From: Candidatus Nealsoniibacteriota bacterium
GTDB taxonomy: Bacteria; Patescibacteriota; Minisyncoccia; Minisyncoccales; PWPS01
Reading direction: 5' to 3'
DNA length: 43,866 nucleotides
Assembly: GCA_003551435.1 (NCBI GenBank)
Contig: PUMQ01000015.1
Span: forward strand, 1 to 43,866
This document shows, piece after piece, positions 42,451 through 43,866 of the stretch. A program made the translations under genes and the position numbers. The stretch's first letter is position 1. Each line of letters starts with the position of its first letter. The notes under the pieces are model-generated. The model did no database searches. It had not been told where the DNA came from and was given only the letters and a program-made list of their open reading frames with translations.

Positions 42451-43389
42451 ATGATTATATTGCTCTACGGAAAAGACACTTACCGCTCCCGGGAAAAGCT
42501 AGAGAAGATTGTTAAAGAGTACAAAGAGAAACACGAGAGCGGACTTAATCTCAATTTTTTTGAAGGAGATTTTCTTGATGATTTTCATTACTATGAAGGA
42601 CAGGTCTCCATGTTTGGGGAAAAACGCCTCACCGTTATAAAAAACGTCTTTTCTTCCGGAAAGGCAAAAAGCAGGCTTCTGGAAAACTTGAAAAAAATTG
42701 TCCTTTCTGATGATCTGTTTGTCATCCATGAGGACGGAGAGATAAAAAAAGGAGACGAACTCTTCAAAGCTCTTGAAAAAGAGAAAAAAGGTGTTATGTC
42801 CCAGGAGTTCCGGCCTCTTTCCGGAAAGAAACTTTCTTTATGGATAAAAAAAGAATTTGAGAAAAATAAAGCAGAGGCAGATAAAGAAGTCGTGTTCCAT
42901 CTTGAAAAGGAAGGAGGAGAAGACTTGTGGAAGATAAAAAACGAAATAGATAAACTCTCTCTCTATGCCGGTTCCGGGAAGATAAAAAAAGAGGACATAA
43001 ACCTTATAGCAAACTCGGAGATAGAAACAAACATTTTTAAAACAATAGACGCTATAGCGGAGAAAGACAAAGAAAAAGCTTTTCTTCTTCTCTACGACCA
43101 CCTGGAAAAGGGAGAAAATCATCTCTATCTTCTTTCGATGATCGGATACCAGTTCAGGAATTTAATTGTGGTGAGTGATCTTGAAAAAAGAGGGTTTTCC
43201 TATGAAGAGATGAAAAAAAAGAGCGGCCTTCATCCCTTTGTTTTCAAAAAGAGTTTCTATCAGGCAAAGAAGTTTTCTTTTGACGAGCTCAAAGAGATAA
43301 TCAACCTTCTTTTTCAAATCGACCTGAAAGCAAAAACGGGACAGACAGATCCCGTGTTAGCCATTCATCTTTTTTTATTCGGAATTTAA
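42451..43389 (+). CDS. holA: DNA polymerase III delta subunit
   Basis: MIILLYGKDTYRSREKLEKI..., WIKKEFEKNKAEADKEVVFHLEKEGGEDLWKIKNEIDKL; HolA-like. Confidence 0.85.
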   Translation: MIILLYGKDTYRSREKLEKIVKEYKEKHESGLNLNFFEGDFLDDFHYYEGQVSMFGEKRLTVIKNVFSSGKAKSRLLENLKKIVLSDDLFVIHEDGEIKKGDELFKALEKEKKGVMSQEFRPLSGKKLSLWIKKEFEKNKAEADKEVVFHLEKEGGEDLWKIKNEIDKLSLYAGSGKIKKEDINLIANSEIETNIFKTIDAIAEKDKEKAFLLLYDHLEKGENHLYLLSMIGYQFRNLIVVSDLEKRGFSYEEMKKKSGLHPFVFKKSFYQAKKFSFDELKEIINLLFQIDLKAKTGQTDPVLAIHLFLFGI

Positions 43390-43640
43390 GAAACCGCTCT
43401 TGTTAGTTGTGATTTTTTTCGAGAAGCGGTGTTTTCCTTTATCACTCCTTTTTTAGCGGCCTTATCTATCGCTTTGTAAGCTTCAGGAAGAAGTTTTTTC
43501 GCTTCGCCTTTCTTTCCCTCTTTAGCAAGATCATTTATCTCTTTGACAACCTTTTTCATCTTACGCTTGTAGCTCAAATTAAGAAGGCGCCTCTTCTTGT
43601 CCTGTTTTAATCTTTTTTTCGCTGATTTGGTAATAGGCAT
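43386..43640 (-). CDS. rpsT: 30S ribosomal protein S20 (start moved to MPITKSAKKRLKQ)
   Basis: MPITKSAKKRLKQDKKRRLLNLSYKRKMKKVVKEI...IDKAAKKGVIKENTASRKKSQLTRAV. Confidence 0.92.
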   Translation of the reverse strand: MPITKSAKKRLKQDKKRRLLNLSYKRKMKKVVKEINDLAKEGKKGEAKKLLPEAYKAIDKAAKKGVIKENTASRKKSQLTRAVS

Positions 43641-43698
43641 GTTTTCGTGATTTAACGCTCCTTGTATATCATTTTTTCCCTTTTTGGTCAACCACTGG

Positions 43699-43740
43699 CA
43701 AAGGTCCGACCTCTGTAAATTTGCAGAGGCCGGACCTTTG
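43699..43740 (-). repeat. Long hairpin in rpsT upstream region
   Basis: 17-bp arms CAAAGGTCCGRCCTCTG with 8-nt loop; the only mismatch is G:U on the minus-strand RNA. Confidence 0.8.
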
Positions 43741-43750
43741 TCATTCTGTA

Positions 43751-43805
43751 TAGTTAACACCATGGGGTGACACCTGGTATACTGAAGGGTAACAGGTGTT
43801 AACTA
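43751..43805. promoter_or_regulatory. Operator-like inverted repeat bracketing a promoter
   Basis: TAGTTAACACC (43751-43761) and GGTGTTAACTA (43795-43805); TTAACA-18-TATACT with extended TGG lies between/overlapping. Confidence 0.55.
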
Positions 43806-43812
43806 ATAAAAT

Positions 43813-43866
43813 ATGCATATGCCAAGCCCCATTAAGTATGATCGTCAACAAAGAGCAAGGTGGTAT
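43813..43866 (+). CDS. Start of an ORF truncated by the window edge (unknown product)
   Basis: ATG CAT ATG CCA ... MHMPSPIKYDRQQRARWY; promoter-like sequence upstream. Confidence 0.4.
   Translation, partial: MHMPSPIKYDRQQRARWY

Noticed and set aside
43641-43763. N-terminal 41-residue extension of the S20 ORF (MVLTIQNDKGPASANLQRSDLCQW...)
   Set aside because: S20 conservation begins at MPITKSAKKR; the extension covers the hairpin at 43699-43740.

Overview
The 43.9-kb window looks like Candidate Phyla Radiation (Patescibacteria/Parcubacteria-like) chromosome, standard code (TGA is used as a stop). Taxonomy is inferred from gene style only. Left third (minus strand): a type IV secretion/conjugation-like locus with an M23 peptidase carrying a pilin-like TM head (cut by the window edge), a VirB4 ATPase, a TraC-N-like protein, PrgI, two VirB6/TrbL-like proteins each followed by a small protein ending in D[VI]YREPIE, and a TrbC-like protein. 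Then rsmA, a DsbA-like protein, an HtrA-like protease and a LysM-M23 peptidase. Middle: two very large charged coiled-coil proteins (1026 and 1542 aa) carrying a recurrent two-Trp motif, next to membrane proteins that share an unfamiliar N-terminal helical module. Then pnp, a NYN nuclease, rpsO and six tRNAs. Right third (plus strand): cca, tyrS, nusA, clpP, rny, a 5'-3' exonuclease, a soluble PAS/histidine kinase/response regulator cluster, mutM, holA, and convergent rpsT. Most unusual signals: (1) a composite intergenic element at five loci, always between co-directional genes, made of (TGACCAA)n - ACCGGYAATAAAGA - inverted (GTCATAA/GTCATAG)n; at four loci it supplies the stop codon of the upstream gene; (2) an N-terminal 'KAREKGVSDxEIL..IKKQNP' module shared by an HtrA-like protease and two other TM proteins; (3) a 'PE..x..EKRRWxxEEERRxxEKxRW' motif occurring 13 times in two giant coiled coils; (4) recurrent -10 boxes placed about 6 nt before ATG, predicting leaderless mRNAs; (5) degenerate tRNA-Gly 3' fragments interrupted at the same position. 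All calls come from reading the sequence; no database search was run.
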